64,000 nt of DNA, from contig NZ_CP023278.1 of NCBI RefSeq assembly GCF_002896875.1, positions 3,162,001 to 3,226,000 on the forward strand, read 5' to 3'. This document shows positions 38,122 through 48,452 of this stretch, in pieces (the first letter of the stretch is position 1; each line of letters begins with the position of its first letter). Below the pieces are notes generated by a model that saw only the letters and a list, made by a program, of their open reading frames with translations, was not told the origin of the DNA and searched no databases. Source of the stretch: Nostoc sp. CENA543. Its GTDB lineage: Bacteria > Cyanobacteriota > Cyanobacteriia > Cyanobacteriales > Nostocaceae. Position numbers and translations under genes: made by a program.

Positions 38122-40473
38122 ATGACGCGTACTACTATTCAAATTTTTAGAAAATGGCCTCTCCGTTTCATCTTAATATTTCCTTTTGTCATGCAGATTT
38201 TTACCACAGTATCAATTGTGGGATACATTTCTTTTAGGAATGGGCAAAAAGCTGTCAATGAACTGGCTCATCAACTAATAAATCGAGTCAATGAATTAGT
38301 TGAACAACACTTAGATACTTACTTAACTACACCCCATCAAATTAATCAAATTAACCTGGATGCTGTAGAAATGGGGATTCTCAATTTGGCAGATTTCCAG
38401 TTAACAGGTCATTATTTTGCCAAACAAATGCGAGTATATAACATTGGTTATATTAACTTTGCTAACCGCCAAGGTGAATATATTGGTGTTGAACGTTTAG
38501 ATAATGGACAGTTATTAATTAACGAAGTCTCTCAGGCTAAAGGGTTAGGTAAACTTCATATTTATACAACAGATGAGCAACTACGTCGCCGAAAATTAAT
38601 AGAAGTTAAAGATTATGATCCTCGCTTAGAAGCTTGGTATAAAGATGCAGTACAGGCAAATAAACCTATATGGAGTCAAATATATCAATGGGAAGATAAA
38701 CCGGAAATACTATCTATATCTTCTAGTTATCCTCTTAATAAAGGAAAATACAAGTTTTCTGGTGTTATAGGCGTAGATTTGATATTGTCACAGATTAGTA
38801 GTTATCTAGGGAAACTCGAAGTAGGTAAAACCGGAAAAGTATTTATTCTAGAGCGTTCTGGGATGATAGTAGCTACTTCTAGCAATGAAGTACCATACAA
38901 TGTTGTCAATGGTAAATCGCAAAGACTATCAGCTGTAAATAGTAAGAATTATATTATAAAAAGTACAACAAAACATTTAATCCAAAAATTTGGTTCTCTA
39001 CAAAATATTAAGTCTACACAACAAAGTATTTTAAATTTACAAGATGAAAGAAATTTTGTACAAGTAACACCTTGGCGAGATTCACTAGGGTTAGATTGGC
39101 TAGTTGTGGTAGTTGTTCCTGAAAACGAATTTATGGCAGAAATTAATGCCAGCAATCGTACAACTATTTTGTCATGTTTGGTTGCGCTAGTTTTGGCTAC
39201 AGCTATAGGTGTGTATACTTCCCGTTGGATAGCATCTCCCATCGTTCAATTAACTCAAGCTAGTAGCATAATTGCATCTGGTAATTTAGAGCAAACAGTA
39301 GTCAATTCTGATGTCGAAGAAATCAACATACTGGCTCAATCATTTAATCGAATGGCAGGGCAACTAAAGGAATATTTTACATTTTTAGAAACTACCAATC
39401 AAGAACTAGAGAAACGTGTAGCTGAAAGAACCGCAGAAATTACTGCTGCCAAAGAAGCTGCTGATGCAGCCAATCGGGCAAAAAGTGAATTTTTAGCGAA
39501 TATCAGTCATGAATTACGTACACCATTAAATGGCATTATTGGTTACGCACAACTTTTGCAACTCAATCCCTATACTAGTGCTGAACAACTGCAAGGTATT
39601 AATGTGATTCACGATTGTGGCTCTCATTTATTAACGCTAATAAATGATATTTTAGATATCGCCAAAAATGAAGCTAAAAAATTAGAACTATACCCTGACA
39701 TATGTGATTTTAAAAAACTACTATTGGGAGTTGCTGATATTTGTCGTATTAAGGCTGAACAAAAATCTCTGGATTTTAGCTGTCGCATAGATGAGGATTT
39801 ACCGATAACTATTCAAACCGATGAAAAACGCCTCCGACAAGTTTTAATTAATCTTTTGGGCAATGCTATTAAATTTACTCAACAAGGTGCAGTAAGTTTT
39901 ATCGTAGAAGTCATAGCGCGTGATATAAACACACAGCCCCCCTTAAAAAGAATTAGTTTCCAAATTATCGATACAGGCATTGGTATGCTACCTGAACAAT
40001 TGGAAAAGATATTTTTGCCCTTTGAACAATTAGGAAATACTTTACAAAAATCCGCAGGTACAGGTTTAGGGCTAACAATTAGTCAGCAGATTATAGAAAT
40101 GATGGGTAGTCAAATCAACGTTGAAAGTACATATGAAGCAGGAAGCAGGTTTTGGTTTGAATTAGATTTACCAGTCGTGAGTACAGATGGAAATTCAGAT
40201 ATATCATATATTCCCAACACCTTACTTAATTTTGAGCATAAATCCCATTCAGAACTAGAGGAAATAATTTTCCCGCCGGCTAGTGAGTTGTTAAATTTAT
40301 ATCAAGCTGCTAAAGCCGGTTACGTTGTGGATATCAAAGCAGAAATACAGCGTATTCATGATTTAGATGTCAGATATGAAACATTTACTCAGAAAGTTTT
40401 GCAATTAGTAGAAGACTTTGAAGATGAAGCTATTGTAGAAATGATTCAACCTTATGTAGATAACAGTCAGTGA
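38122..40473 (+). CDS. Cache-HAMP membrane sensor histidine kinase
   Basis: The 783-residue kinase has two membrane helices (about residues 12-35 and 340-362) enclosing a Cache-type extracytoplasmic sensor. A HAMP domain follows (SSIIASGNLEQTVVNSDVEE), then a coiled coil, the H box FLANISHELRTPLNGIIGY, the N box LRQVLINLLGNAIKFT, the G1 motif DTGIGM and the G2 motif GTGLGLTI. All catalytic motifs are intact. A C-terminal helical extension of about 100 residues (ELLNLYQAAKAGYVVDIKAE) has no obvious His for a phosphotransfer role. The receiver-kinase that follows 63 bases later in the same direction is a likely partner. Confidence 0.92.
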   Translation: MTRTTIQIFRKWPLRFILIFPFVMQIFTTVSIVGYISFRNGQKAVNELAHQLINRVNELVEQHLDTYLTTPHQINQINLDAVEMGILNLADFQLTGHYFAKQMRVYNIGYINFANRQGEYIGVERLDNGQLLINEVSQAKGLGKLHIYTTDEQLRRRKLIEVKDYDPRLEAWYKDAVQANKPIWSQIYQWEDKPEILSISSSYPLNKGKYKFSGVIGVDLILSQISSYLGKLEVGKTGKVFILERSGMIVATSSNEVPYNVVNGKSQRLSAVNSKNYIIKSTTKHLIQKFGSLQNIKSTQQSILNLQDERNFVQVTPWRDSLGLDWLVVVVVPENEFMAEINASNRTTILSCLVALVLATAIGVYTSRWIASPIVQLTQASSIIASGNLEQTVVNSDVEEINILAQSFNRMAGQLKEYFTFLETTNQELEKRVAERTAEITAAKEAADAANRAKSEFLANISHELRTPLNGIIGYAQLLQLNPYTSAEQLQGINVIHDCGSHLLTLINDILDIAKNEAKKLELYPDICDFKKLLLGVADICRIKAEQKSLDFSCRIDEDLPITIQTDEKRLRQVLINLLGNAIKFTQQGAVSFIVEVIARDINTQPPLKRISFQIIDTGIGMLPEQLEKIFLPFEQLGNTLQKSAGTGLGLTISQQIIEMMGSQINVESTYEAGSRFWFELDLPVVSTDGNSDISYIPNTLLNFEHKSHSELEEIIFPPASELLNLYQAAKAGYVVDIKAEIQRIHDLDVRYETFTQKVLQLVEDFEDEAIVEMIQPYVDNSQ

Positions 40474-40536
40474 CAGATGGGCTAGTAGAAATTGATAAAT
40501 TCAAAAATAAAATGGTATATTTAGCAGGATTTGGGG

Positions 40537-41766
40537 ATGAAGACTTATACAAACGAATCTATTTTAATCGTAGATGATATTCCTACCAATATCAAAGTTT
40601 TATTTGAAATTCTTAATCAAGCAGGTTTTAAGGTTGCTGTAGCTAAAAGTGGTAAAAGTGCCTTAAAAAAAGCAGAAGAGACATTGCCTAATTTAATTTT
40701 ATTGGATGTAATGATGCCAGAGATGGATGGGTTTGAAACTTGTCGTCTGCTTAAGGAAAATCCTCAAACTAGAAATATCCCAGTAATTTTTATGACGGCT
40801 CGCTCTGATTTAATAGACAAAGTACAAGGATTAACCATTGGAGCCGTAGACTATATTACTAAACCTATTGAATATGAAGAAGTTTTAGCAAGGATTAATG
40901 TTCACCTAGAATTAAGACGGACTCAATTACAACTGGTGCAGGAAGAAAAAATGTCTGCACTGGGACAATTAATATCAGGAGTAGCACATGAAATTAATAA
41001 TCCGATTAATTTTATCGTCGGTAATATAATTTATGCTCAAAGTTATGTTGATAATTTATTGGCATTATTACATCTGTATGAGAAGCATCAACAACAGAAA
41101 TTGCCAGAGATTCAAGCTTATGCTGATCAGATTGAGTTGGATTTTCTGAAATCAGACTTACCTCAACTATTATCATCAATGAAAACAGGGGCAGAACGCG
41201 TTGAAAAAATTGTGCGATCGCTCCGTTCATTTTCGCGCTTAGATGATACAGAATACCAATTATTTAATATTCATGAAGGTATTGATAGCACGTTGGTTCT
41301 TTTAAGTAATCGCATTAAAACTGTTTCCAAGAAAGTTGAAATTAATATAGTAAAAAATTATGGGGAATTACCTGCTGTAGAGTGCTATGCAGGCCCAATT
41401 AATCAAGTGCTGATGAATCTAATAGCAAATGCCATTGACGCTATAGAAGAATCCTTATTAAGTAGTAAATTTTCGGAAAAACCGACAATTGAAATTATTA
41501 CAGATGTCACAGAAGATCAACAATCTGTGGTAATTACAATTGCTGATAATGGTGTAGGTATTCCTGAAGAAATTCAACAGAGAATTTTTGAGCAGTTTTT
41601 TACTACTAAACCTCTAGGGAAAGGAACAGGTTTTGGATTAGCGATCGCTCATGAAATCATCGTAGACAAGCACAAAGGAAAACTAGAAGTCCAATCTGCT
41701 TCCGGGGAAGGCGCGCGATTTCTTATTACTATTCCTATCGAACAAACCATGAGCAACGTACAATAA
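40537..41766 (+). CDS. Receiver-histidine kinase hybrid (REC-HK)
   Basis: The 409-residue protein has an N-terminal receiver (IVDDIPTN, Asp in LLDVMMPEMDGFETC, Lys in YITKPIEY) followed by a kinase: H box ISGVAHEINNPINFIVGN, N box NQVLMNLIANAIDAI, G1 DNGVGI and G2 GKGTGFGLAI. It can accept a phosphoryl group and has a complete kinase core, as in a relay. It is closely related to the kinases at 42069 and 44625. The ATG at 40537 is preferred to a TTG at 40531. Confidence 0.9.
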   Translation: MKTYTNESILIVDDIPTNIKVLFEILNQAGFKVAVAKSGKSALKKAEETLPNLILLDVMMPEMDGFETCRLLKENPQTRNIPVIFMTARSDLIDKVQGLTIGAVDYITKPIEYEEVLARINVHLELRRTQLQLVQEEKMSALGQLISGVAHEINNPINFIVGNIIYAQSYVDNLLALLHLYEKHQQQKLPEIQAYADQIELDFLKSDLPQLLSSMKTGAERVEKIVRSLRSFSRLDDTEYQLFNIHEGIDSTLVLLSNRIKTVSKKVEINIVKNYGELPAVECYAGPINQVLMNLIANAIDAIEESLLSSKFSEKPTIEIITDVTEDQQSVVITIADNGVGIPEEIQQRIFEQFFTTKPLGKGTGFGLAIAHEIIVDKHKGKLEVQSASGEGARFLITIPIEQTMSNVQ

Positions 41767-42068
41767 AAGATTTTCGCTTTTGTTATACCCTAGGTGTTGT
41801 TACATTTGATTTTATGGGAACTATAGGCTTGTAGCTTACTCGTATTGGTAAATTGCTCAAGACTGTGATAAATAGTGGTGGTTTGCTCTCGTAGTCAACA
41901 ACACAACAATTTAAGTATTTACTCAGTGCTAAAAGTATAATTTAATCAAAAGCACTGGGAGATGTTGACCACATAATCAAGGTGTAAAGATATTGCTGAA
42001 TTTCTCCTCTAGCCATTTACCTTTCAGCCAAAGCAGAAGAATACCCATAAACTTGCAAGTCCCATAAA
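41767..42068. other. 302-bp gap between the two receiver-kinase genes
   Basis: The stretch is AT-rich with no open reading frame, repeat or hairpin that I can support. It may carry a separate promoter for the second half of the signalling cluster. Confidence 0.35.
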
Positions 42069-43358
42069 ATGCTTCATACATCACCAGAAAATAACTTGAT
42101 TTTAGTTGTAGATGATACACTAACAAACTTAGAAATTATCTCAGTTGCACTGATTGACAGTGGTTTTAATGTCATTACAGCTATTAATGGAGAACAAGCA
42201 ATCCAGCAGATAGAATCTCGATTACCAGATTTAATTTTATTAGATGTGATGATGCCAAGAATGGATGGCTTTGAAACCTGTCAAAAAATCAAAGCCAATC
42301 CCCTGACACAAGATATTCCAGTGATTTTTATGACTGGGATTACAGATACAGATAGTAAAGTCAAAGCTTTGAATTTAGGTGCTGTTGATTATATTACTAA
42401 ACCTTTTCAAAAAGAAGAAGTTTTAGCACGCATTCAGACACATTTACAATTGAGAAATCTGAATAAGAATTTAGAAAAAATCGTGGCGGAACGCACAGCT
42501 AAACTTGATAGAACTTTACGAGAATTACAGGAATTTCAAGTTCAGCTCGTCAAACAAGAAAAGATGTCAGTTCTGGGTCAATTAGTAACAGGAATTGCCC
42601 ATGAAATTAATAATCCTGTAAGTTGTATTTATGGTAATTTAGGTCATGCTTTGACCTATTTCCAAAATCTGATTAATCTGATTGAACTTTATCAAAAAAA
42701 TTACCCAGAACCCGTAGATCAAATTCAAGATGCAATCACAGCAATGGATTTAGAGTATGTCTGTGATGATTTGCCTAACTTGATTTTTGCTATGAAAGAA
42801 GGGATTCAACGGATTCGAGATATTAGTAATGGATTGCGAATTTTTTCTAGAGCCGACACAGAAAACAAAGTTGAGTGCAATATTCACGAAGGTATCGATA
42901 GTACACTTTTGATTCTCAAACATCGCCTTAAAGGGTCGGAAATCAGTTTACCCATTGAAGTTATTAAAGATTACGGTGATTTACCTTTAATAGAATGCTT
43001 TCCTGGTCAGTTAAATCAGGCATTTATGAATATTTTAGCTAATGCAGTTGATGCCTTAGAAGAATCCAACGATAAATATAGTTTAGAACAGCCTAAACAA
43101 ATATCTATCTGCACAATGCTCAGTGAAGATGAAGATCAGGTTTTAATTAAAATTAAAGATAATGGTACAGGGATGTCATCAGAAATTCAACAGAGAATTT
43201 TTGAGTATTTATTCACTACTAAGCCTGTAGGTAAAGGCACTGGTTTAGGGTTGGCGATCGCGCATCAAATCATTGTACAAAAACATCAGGGTAATTTAGA
43301 GGTAAATTCTCAGATCGGTATGGGTTCTGAGTTTATCATTACTATTCCTAATTCTTAG
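42069..43358 (+). CDS. Receiver-histidine kinase hybrid (REC-HK)
   Basis: The 429-residue protein has the same layout as the preceding hybrid: a receiver (VVDDTLTN, Asp in LLDVMMPRMDGFETC, Lys in YITKPFQK), a coiled coil (LEKIVAERTAKLDRTLREL) and a kinase core with GIAHEINNPVSCIYGN, QLNQAFMNILANAVDAL, DNGTGM and GKGTGLGLAI. The kinase part is closest to the one at 44625, pointing to local duplication. No membrane segment is present. The FIST gene follows 99 bases later. Confidence 0.9.
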   Translation: MLHTSPENNLILVVDDTLTNLEIISVALIDSGFNVITAINGEQAIQQIESRLPDLILLDVMMPRMDGFETCQKIKANPLTQDIPVIFMTGITDTDSKVKALNLGAVDYITKPFQKEEVLARIQTHLQLRNLNKNLEKIVAERTAKLDRTLRELQEFQVQLVKQEKMSVLGQLVTGIAHEINNPVSCIYGNLGHALTYFQNLINLIELYQKNYPEPVDQIQDAITAMDLEYVCDDLPNLIFAMKEGIQRIRDISNGLRIFSRADTENKVECNIHEGIDSTLLILKHRLKGSEISLPIEVIKDYGDLPLIECFPGQLNQAFMNILANAVDALEESNDKYSLEQPKQISICTMLSEDEDQVLIKIKDNGTGMSSEIQQRIFEYLFTTKPVGKGTGLGLAIAHQIIVQKHQGNLEVNSQIGMGSEFIITIPNS

Positions 43359-43457
43359 CTAATTAAGTAACTATAAAATCTATTCAAATCCTCTATTTAG
43401 CAACGAAGTTTGGGAACTATATATTTGTAGAGGTTGATTTACTAGACATTGAAATCG

Positions 43458-44609
43458 ATGTTTAAGATAGTGGTTGGTCATAGTAATGACCCTGACTCTT
43501 TTGCAGCCGTTGAGGAAGTCATTCAGCAATGTACTACTTCCCTAAATGGACATATTCCCCAGGCGGGAATTTTGTTTACCGCCATTGACTTTGACCACAT
43601 TTTGATTCTGCAAGAAATTCATCAGGTGTTTCCTGGAATTGAGTTAATTGGTGGAACTACTGATGGGGAAATTTCTTCAGTTTTAGAATTTCAGCAAGAT
43701 TCGGTTACTTTGATGTTGTTTTACTCAGACGAAATAGAAATTTTTGCAGGAGTGGGAGTGCAAGTTTCTGCCGATCCTGTGAAAGCAACACAGCAAGCAG
43801 TAGAACAAGCAAAAGCTAAAACTACAAAACTACCGCAATTATGCCTAACTCATCCTGAAAGCTTGACTACTAGCGGTGTCGCAATTTTAAAGGGTTTAAA
43901 ACTGGCATTAGGAGAAAAATTTCCCATATTTGGTGGTTTAGCTGCTGATCAATCAAAATATCAGCAAACCTATCAATTTTTTCAAACACAAGTCCTCAGC
44001 GACTCTGTACCAATTTTATTGTTTTCTGGAAATATTCTGTTTTCTCATGGTGTTGCTAGTGGTTGGTTTCCCATTGGTAAAACTAGTAAAGTTACCAAAG
44101 TGGAAAAAAATATAGTTTACGAAATTGATCATCAACCAGCTTTAGAATTTTATCGCCGTTATTTAGGTACACTGTCACCTTCCATAGAGTACCCCATCGC
44201 CGTATTTGCAGACGATGAGGTAAATTTCTATCTGAGAGCGCCCATTGCTCATGATGAAACAACAGGTAGCGTTACGTTTTTTGCTGATGTTCCTGAGCAA
44301 GCGACTATTCAAATAGCTGAAGCTGGACATGAGGACATTTTGACAGCTGCTCACGCATCATTTATGAATGCCGTGAATAATTATCCAGGCAAAAAACCAG
44401 CAGGTGTACTATTTTTTTCCTGCGTGGCTAGGCGACAAATATTGGGTATGCAAACACAACAGGAATATCAAACAACAAAAAATTATGTAAATCAGTTTTT
44501 ACCAGCTTGTGGGTTCTACTCCAATGGTGAAATTGCTCCTATCAATTCCACTGGACAAACACATTTTCATAATGAAACCTTTGTGACTTTAATTTTGGGA
44601 ACTAGTTAA
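43458..44609 (+). CDS. FIST-domain sensor protein
   Basis: The 383-residue protein has the FIST N and C domains: IVVGHSNDPDSFAAVEEV at the N terminus, PGIELIGGTTDGEISS, FPIFGGLAADQ, and the C-terminal FFSCVARRQILG with GFYSNGEIAPI. FIST domains are thought to bind small ligands such as amino acids and often feed kinases or diguanylate cyclases. Here the next gene, 15 bases downstream, is a histidine kinase without its own sensor, so the pair probably forms a two-part receptor. The ATG at 43458 is preferred to a TTG at 43449. Confidence 0.88.
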   Translation: MFKIVVGHSNDPDSFAAVEEVIQQCTTSLNGHIPQAGILFTAIDFDHILILQEIHQVFPGIELIGGTTDGEISSVLEFQQDSVTLMLFYSDEIEIFAGVGVQVSADPVKATQQAVEQAKAKTTKLPQLCLTHPESLTTSGVAILKGLKLALGEKFPIFGGLAADQSKYQQTYQFFQTQVLSDSVPILLFSGNILFSHGVASGWFPIGKTSKVTKVEKNIVYEIDHQPALEFYRRYLGTLSPSIEYPIAVFADDEVNFYLRAPIAHDETTGSVTFFADVPEQATIQIAEAGHEDILTAAHASFMNAVNNYPGKKPAGVLFFSCVARRQILGMQTQQEYQTTKNYVNQFLPACGFYSNGEIAPINSTGQTHFHNETFVTLILGTS

Positions 44610-44624
44610 ATAATTACAGAAATT

Positions 44625-45659
44625 ATGAATTGCCCAGAGGAAATTCAAAAGCTCCAGAAAGAAAACAGAATATTACAAAAAAAGTTAGAGCGTTCAGACA
44701 TAGACCGCATTAAGCTAGAGGAAACTAATAGAAAAAAGGAGTCACTACTCAAAAAAGTCATTGATGAATTACAAACATCACAGACTCAACTAGAACAAAG
44801 AACATCAGAACTAGAAAGAACATTAATTATCCTGCAAGTTATGCAGGATAAAATGACTGTTTTAGGTGGATTAGTTGCAGATGTAGCACATGAAATTAAT
44901 AATCCTGTGGGTTTTATTATGGGAAACATTACCCCAGCTATTGAATACATTCATGATTTGCTATATCTGATTGACCTTTATCAGCAATTTTATCCTCAGC
45001 CTTCGCCCGCCATCCAAAAACAAATTACACATATGGATTTGGATTATGTACGTGAAGACCTACCCAAACTCATTACTTCTATGAAAGAAGGAACTACACG
45101 TATTAGCCAACTCAGTTACAGCTTGCGGACTTTTGCACGGGCTGATACGGAATCTAAAGTTCCGTTTAATCTGCATGAAGGGATTGACAGCACCCTTTTT
45201 ATTTTGAAACATCGCTTAAAAGCCAATCAGTATCGTCCAGAGATTCAAGTAATTCAAGAATATGGAGATATTCCCATAGTAGAGTGTTTCCCTGGACAAT
45301 TGAATCAGGTATTTATGAATATTTTAGCTAATGCAATTGATGCTTTAGAAGAATCTAATCAGGGCTTGAATTTTGTTGATATTGAAAAGAAAGTTAATAA
45401 AATTATTATTCAAACAAATCTGGATGAGCAGAGTAATTTAGTTGTAATTCGTATTAAAGATAATGCTTTGGGTATGTCAGAAGCAATTAAAAGTAAAATT
45501 TTTGAACATTCATTTACAACTAAACCTGTAGGCAAAGGTACTGGTTTAGGATTAGCCATTGCCCATCAAATCATTGTCCAAAAACACCAGGGAACTTTAG
45601 AGGTAAATTCTTTAGTCGGTGAAGGCTCTGAGTTCATAATTACTATTCCTCAATTTTAG
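44625..45659 (+). CDS. Soluble histidine kinase with N-terminal coiled coil
   Basis: The 344-residue kinase has an N-terminal coiled coil (EIQKLQKENRILQKKLERSD), no receiver and no membrane helix. The H box is VADVAHEINNPVGFIMGN, the N box QLNQVFMNILANAIDAL and the G2 motif GKGTGLGLAI. The G1 motif reads DNALGM, with Ala where Gly is usual, a mild change. It is a paralogue of the kinase parts at 40537 and 42069. It probably takes its input from the FIST protein encoded 15 bases upstream. Confidence 0.9.
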   Translation: MNCPEEIQKLQKENRILQKKLERSDIDRIKLEETNRKKESLLKKVIDELQTSQTQLEQRTSELERTLIILQVMQDKMTVLGGLVADVAHEINNPVGFIMGNITPAIEYIHDLLYLIDLYQQFYPQPSPAIQKQITHMDLDYVREDLPKLITSMKEGTTRISQLSYSLRTFARADTESKVPFNLHEGIDSTLFILKHRLKANQYRPEIQVIQEYGDIPIVECFPGQLNQVFMNILANAIDALEESNQGLNFVDIEKKVNKIIIQTNLDEQSNLVVIRIKDNALGMSEAIKSKIFEHSFTTKPVGKGTGLGLAIAHQIIVQKHQGTLEVNSLVGEGSEFIITIPQF

Positions 45660-46383
45660 TTACTTCACTGAATGAACATCTTTTTTGATGGTTCAGTTTT
45701 AATTTTTTTAATTGTAATTTTTTTAAAAATTAGTTAGAGCTTGCTGAATAATGGCGAAAGATAGAGGCAACAGGAGTTTCAGGTTCAGACAAAAGAAATA
45801 AAGTGGAAGGAAAAGGGGTAATACCAATTCTCCAAAATTAAGCAACAGATGCAAAGCTTGAAACCCAGGTGGTATCTGACTTCCTTAATTGCGTTAGCGT
45901 ACCACTTTGCGGAAGCAAGCTACGCGGTAGCGTCTCGTAGAGAAGTGGGACGTTAGTCCATTGCGAATTGGTGTTACTCCCCGCTCCCTCCCCTCTTCCC
46001 CAGATTACCCGTAGATTCTCTGCCACAAGGAGGTAATTTACTGCTCAAGACGGCAAACACCACTTTAGCATTACGGTTCACCCTAATTACTCAAGGTATT
46101 AATTCTCATAAATTAGACAGAGTGAAAGCAGTTTAATCAATGAACCAACTAGAAACATACTTTAAAATTAACCGACCTATCCATTGTTCGGGAAACCACC
46201 CTTCATGGACTGGCTACATAAGCTCAGTATATATATCAGCGTAACTTGGGTTTGCAACGCCAAGACAACCAAAACAAAGGTTATCAATGCTGAACTAGCT
46301 GCTTTTTTACCTAGTTGGTTCAAAGATAAAGTCTCTTATATTCCCATTCATTCATTTGTAGTTATACGGAGCCAGCACCTAAA
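45660..46383. other. Intergenic region upstream of dnaK
   Basis: This 720-bp gap contains a TACGCGGTAGCGTCTCGTAGAG-type repeat near 45905-45950 (shared with 48404-48440 and 33480-33700) and AT-rich sequence. No CIRCE-type operator was found. A long leader or distal promoter for dnaK is likely. The ORF 46184-46396 overlaps the dnaK start and is not supported. Confidence 0.4.
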
Positions 46384-48279
46384 ATGGCAAAAGTAGTTGG
46401 AATTGACTTAGGTACAACTAACTCCTGCGTCGCAGTAATGGAAGGTGGTACACCCACGGTTATTGCTAACGCTGAAGGGTTTCGCACCACTCCCTCAGTA
46501 GTAGCGTTTGCGAAAAATGGCGACACATTGGTAGGACAAATCGCCAAGCGTCAAGCAGTGATGAACCCAGAAAACACTTTCTACTCTGTAAAGCGTTTTA
46601 TTGGTCGTCGCTTTGATGAAGTTACCAACGAAGCTACAGAGGTTTCTTACAAAGTCCTCAGCAGTGGTGGTAATGTCAAGCTAGATTCCTCCGGTAAACA
46701 GTTTGCACCAGAAGAAATTTCTGCGAAAGTTCTCCGCAAGTTAGTAGAAGACGCAAGCAAATATCTCGGTGAAACCGTTACCCAAGCTGTCATCACCGTT
46801 CCCGCCTACTTCAACGACTCCCAACGCCAAGCCACCAAAGATGCTGGTAAAATCGCTGGTATTGAAGTCATGCGGATTATCAACGAGCCTACCGCCGCAT
46901 CCCTAGCTTATGGCTTTGACAGAAAGAGCAATGAAACTATCCTAGTATTTGACTTGGGTGGTGGTACATTCGACGTATCTGTCCTAGAAGTAGGCGACGG
47001 CGTGTTTGAAGTATTGTCTACCTCTGGTGATACCCACCTGGGTGGTGACGACTTCGATAAGAAAATCGTTGATTACTTAGCTGAACAGTTCAGAAAAGAC
47101 GAAGGTATCGACCTCCGCAAAGACAAACAAGCTCTGCAACGTTTAACAGAAGCCGCAGAGAAAGCAAAGATTGAGCTTTCTAGCGTTACCCAAGCGGAAA
47201 TTAACCTTCCCTTCATTACCGCTACCCAGGACGGCCCTAAACACCTGGATATGACCCTGACCCGCGCCAAGTTTGAAGAACTCTGCTCAGACTTGATTGA
47301 CCGTTGTCGCGTTCCTGTAGAACAAGCATTGCGCGATGCGAAGTTAGGCAAAAATGACATTGATGAAGTTGTGCTAGTAGGTGGTTCCACTCGTATCCCC
47401 GCAGTACAACAACTGGTGAAGAATTTATTGGGTAAAGATCCCAACCAAAGCGTTAACCCTGATGAAGTAGTAGCCGTTGGTGCTGCAATTCAAGCTGGGG
47501 TATTGGCTGGTGATGTTACTGGTATCTTGTTGTTAGACGTAACACCATTGTCTTTGGGTGTAGAAACCTTGGGTGGTGTGATGACCAAGATTATTCCTCG
47601 CAACACCACAATTCCTACCAAGAAGTCAGAGGTATTCTCTACAGCCGTGGATGGTCAAACTAACGTAGAAATTCACGTCCTCCAGGGTGAAAGAGAATTT
47701 GCTAACGATAACAAGAGCCTGGGAACTTTCCGCCTCGATGGTATTCCTCCCGCACCCCGTGGCGTACCTCAAATCGAAGTAACTTTCGATATTGACGCTA
47801 ACGGTATCCTCAACGTTACCGCTAAGGATAAAGGTACTGGTAAGGAACAATCCATCAGTATCACTGGTGCTTCCACCTTAGATAAATCTGACGTTGACCG
47901 TATGGTGAGAGAAGCTGAACAAAACGCTTCTGCTGACAAAGAACGTCGTGAGAAGATTGAACGCAAGAACCAAGCCGATTCTTTAGCATACCAAGCTGAA
48001 AAACAACTGCAAGAACTAGGTGATAAAGTTCCTGAAGCCGACAAGACCAAAGTTGAAGGTTTGGTGAAAGAACTGCGTGAAGCTGTGGCTAAGGAAGACG
48101 ACGAGCAAATCAAGAAACTGACACCAGAATTGCAACAGGCGTTGTTTGCAGTTGGTAGCAATATCTATCAACAAGCTGGTGGTGCTGCTCCTGGTGCTGC
48201 TCCTGGTGATGGTGGTGCTACTCCTCCTAGTGATGGCGGTGATGATGTCATCGATGCTGATTTCACTGAAAGCAAGTAA
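46384..48279 (+). CDS. dnaK: Molecular chaperone DnaK (Hsp70)
   Basis: The 631-residue protein is a full-length Hsp70: N-terminal nucleotide-binding domain with [17 protein letters not shown], the [15 protein letters not shown] and [15 protein letters not shown] segments, phosphate-2 motif [13 protein letters not shown], the linker [14 protein letters not shown], a substrate-binding domain and a C-terminal Gly/Ala/Pro-rich tail. The tail ends [11 protein letters not shown] rather than the EEVD of eukaryotes. Cyanobacteria carry several dnaK genes; this looks like a canonical housekeeping type. The start is the ATG at 46384. A clear terminator follows at 48324. Confidence 0.96.
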   Translation: MAKVVGIDLGTTNSCVAVMEGGTPTVIANAEGFRTTPSVVAFAKNGDTLVGQIAKRQAVMNPENTFYSVKRFIGRRFDEVTNEATEVSYKVLSSGGNVKLDSSGKQFAPEEISAKVLRKLVEDASKYLGETVTQAVITVPAYFNDSQRQATKDAGKIAGIEVMRIINEPTAASLAYGFDRKSNETILVFDLGGGTFDVSVLEVGDGVFEVLSTSGDTHLGGDDFDKKIVDYLAEQFRKDEGIDLRKDKQALQRLTEAAEKAKIELSSVTQAEINLPFITATQDGPKHLDMTLTRAKFEELCSDLIDRCRVPVEQALRDAKLGKNDIDEVVLVGGSTRIPAVQQLVKNLLGKDPNQSVNPDEVVAVGAAIQAGVLAGDVTGILLLDVTPLSLGVETLGGVMTKIIPRNTTIPTKKSEVFSTAVDGQTNVEIHVLQGEREFANDNKSLGTFRLDGIPPAPRGVPQIEVTFDIDANGILNVTAKDKGTGKEQSISITGASTLDKSDVDRMVREAEQNASADKERREKIERKNQADSLAYQAEKQLQELGDKVPEADKTKVEGLVKELREAVAKEDDEQIKKLTPELQQALFAVGSNIYQQAGGAAPGAAPGDGGATPPSDGGDDVIDADFTESK

Positions 48280-48323
48280 GTGCAGAATAGAAAGTCAGGA
48301 TTAGTTTAGTATCAATATGAAAG

Positions 48324-48353
48324 ACCCAGTTTAGATAATAGACTGGGTTTTTT
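48324..48353 (+). terminator. Rho-independent terminator of dnaK
   Basis: ACCCAGT pairs with ACTGGGT around an AT-rich loop and is followed by TTTTT. It lies 45 bases after the dnaK stop and separates it from the convergent radical SAM gene. Confidence 0.8.
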
Positions 48354-48403
48354 CAATTGAAGGCGAACACTGTAGAAATATTTTTTTGTTTCGCGCAGAG
48401 GCG

Positions 48404-48440
48404 CATTCGCGTAGCGTCTCGTAGAGAAGACGCAAAGAAG
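48404..48440. repeat. GTAGCGTCTCGTAGAGAAG-type repeat
   Basis: This copy of a GC-rich dispersed repeat (GCGTAGCGTCTCGTAGAGAA) lies between dnaK and the convergent cassette. Related copies lie at 45905-45950 and within 33480-33700. Confidence 0.6.
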
Positions 48441-48452
48441 GACGCGCTATGA

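Noticed and set aside
45660-46383. CIRCE/HrcA operator upstream of dnaK
   Set aside because: No TTAGCACTC-N9-GAGTGCTAA-like inverted repeat was found in the 720 bases upstream.
46184-46396. 70-residue ORF overlapping the dnaK start
   Set aside because: It has no ribosome binding site or family match and overlaps the first codons of dnaK in another frame.
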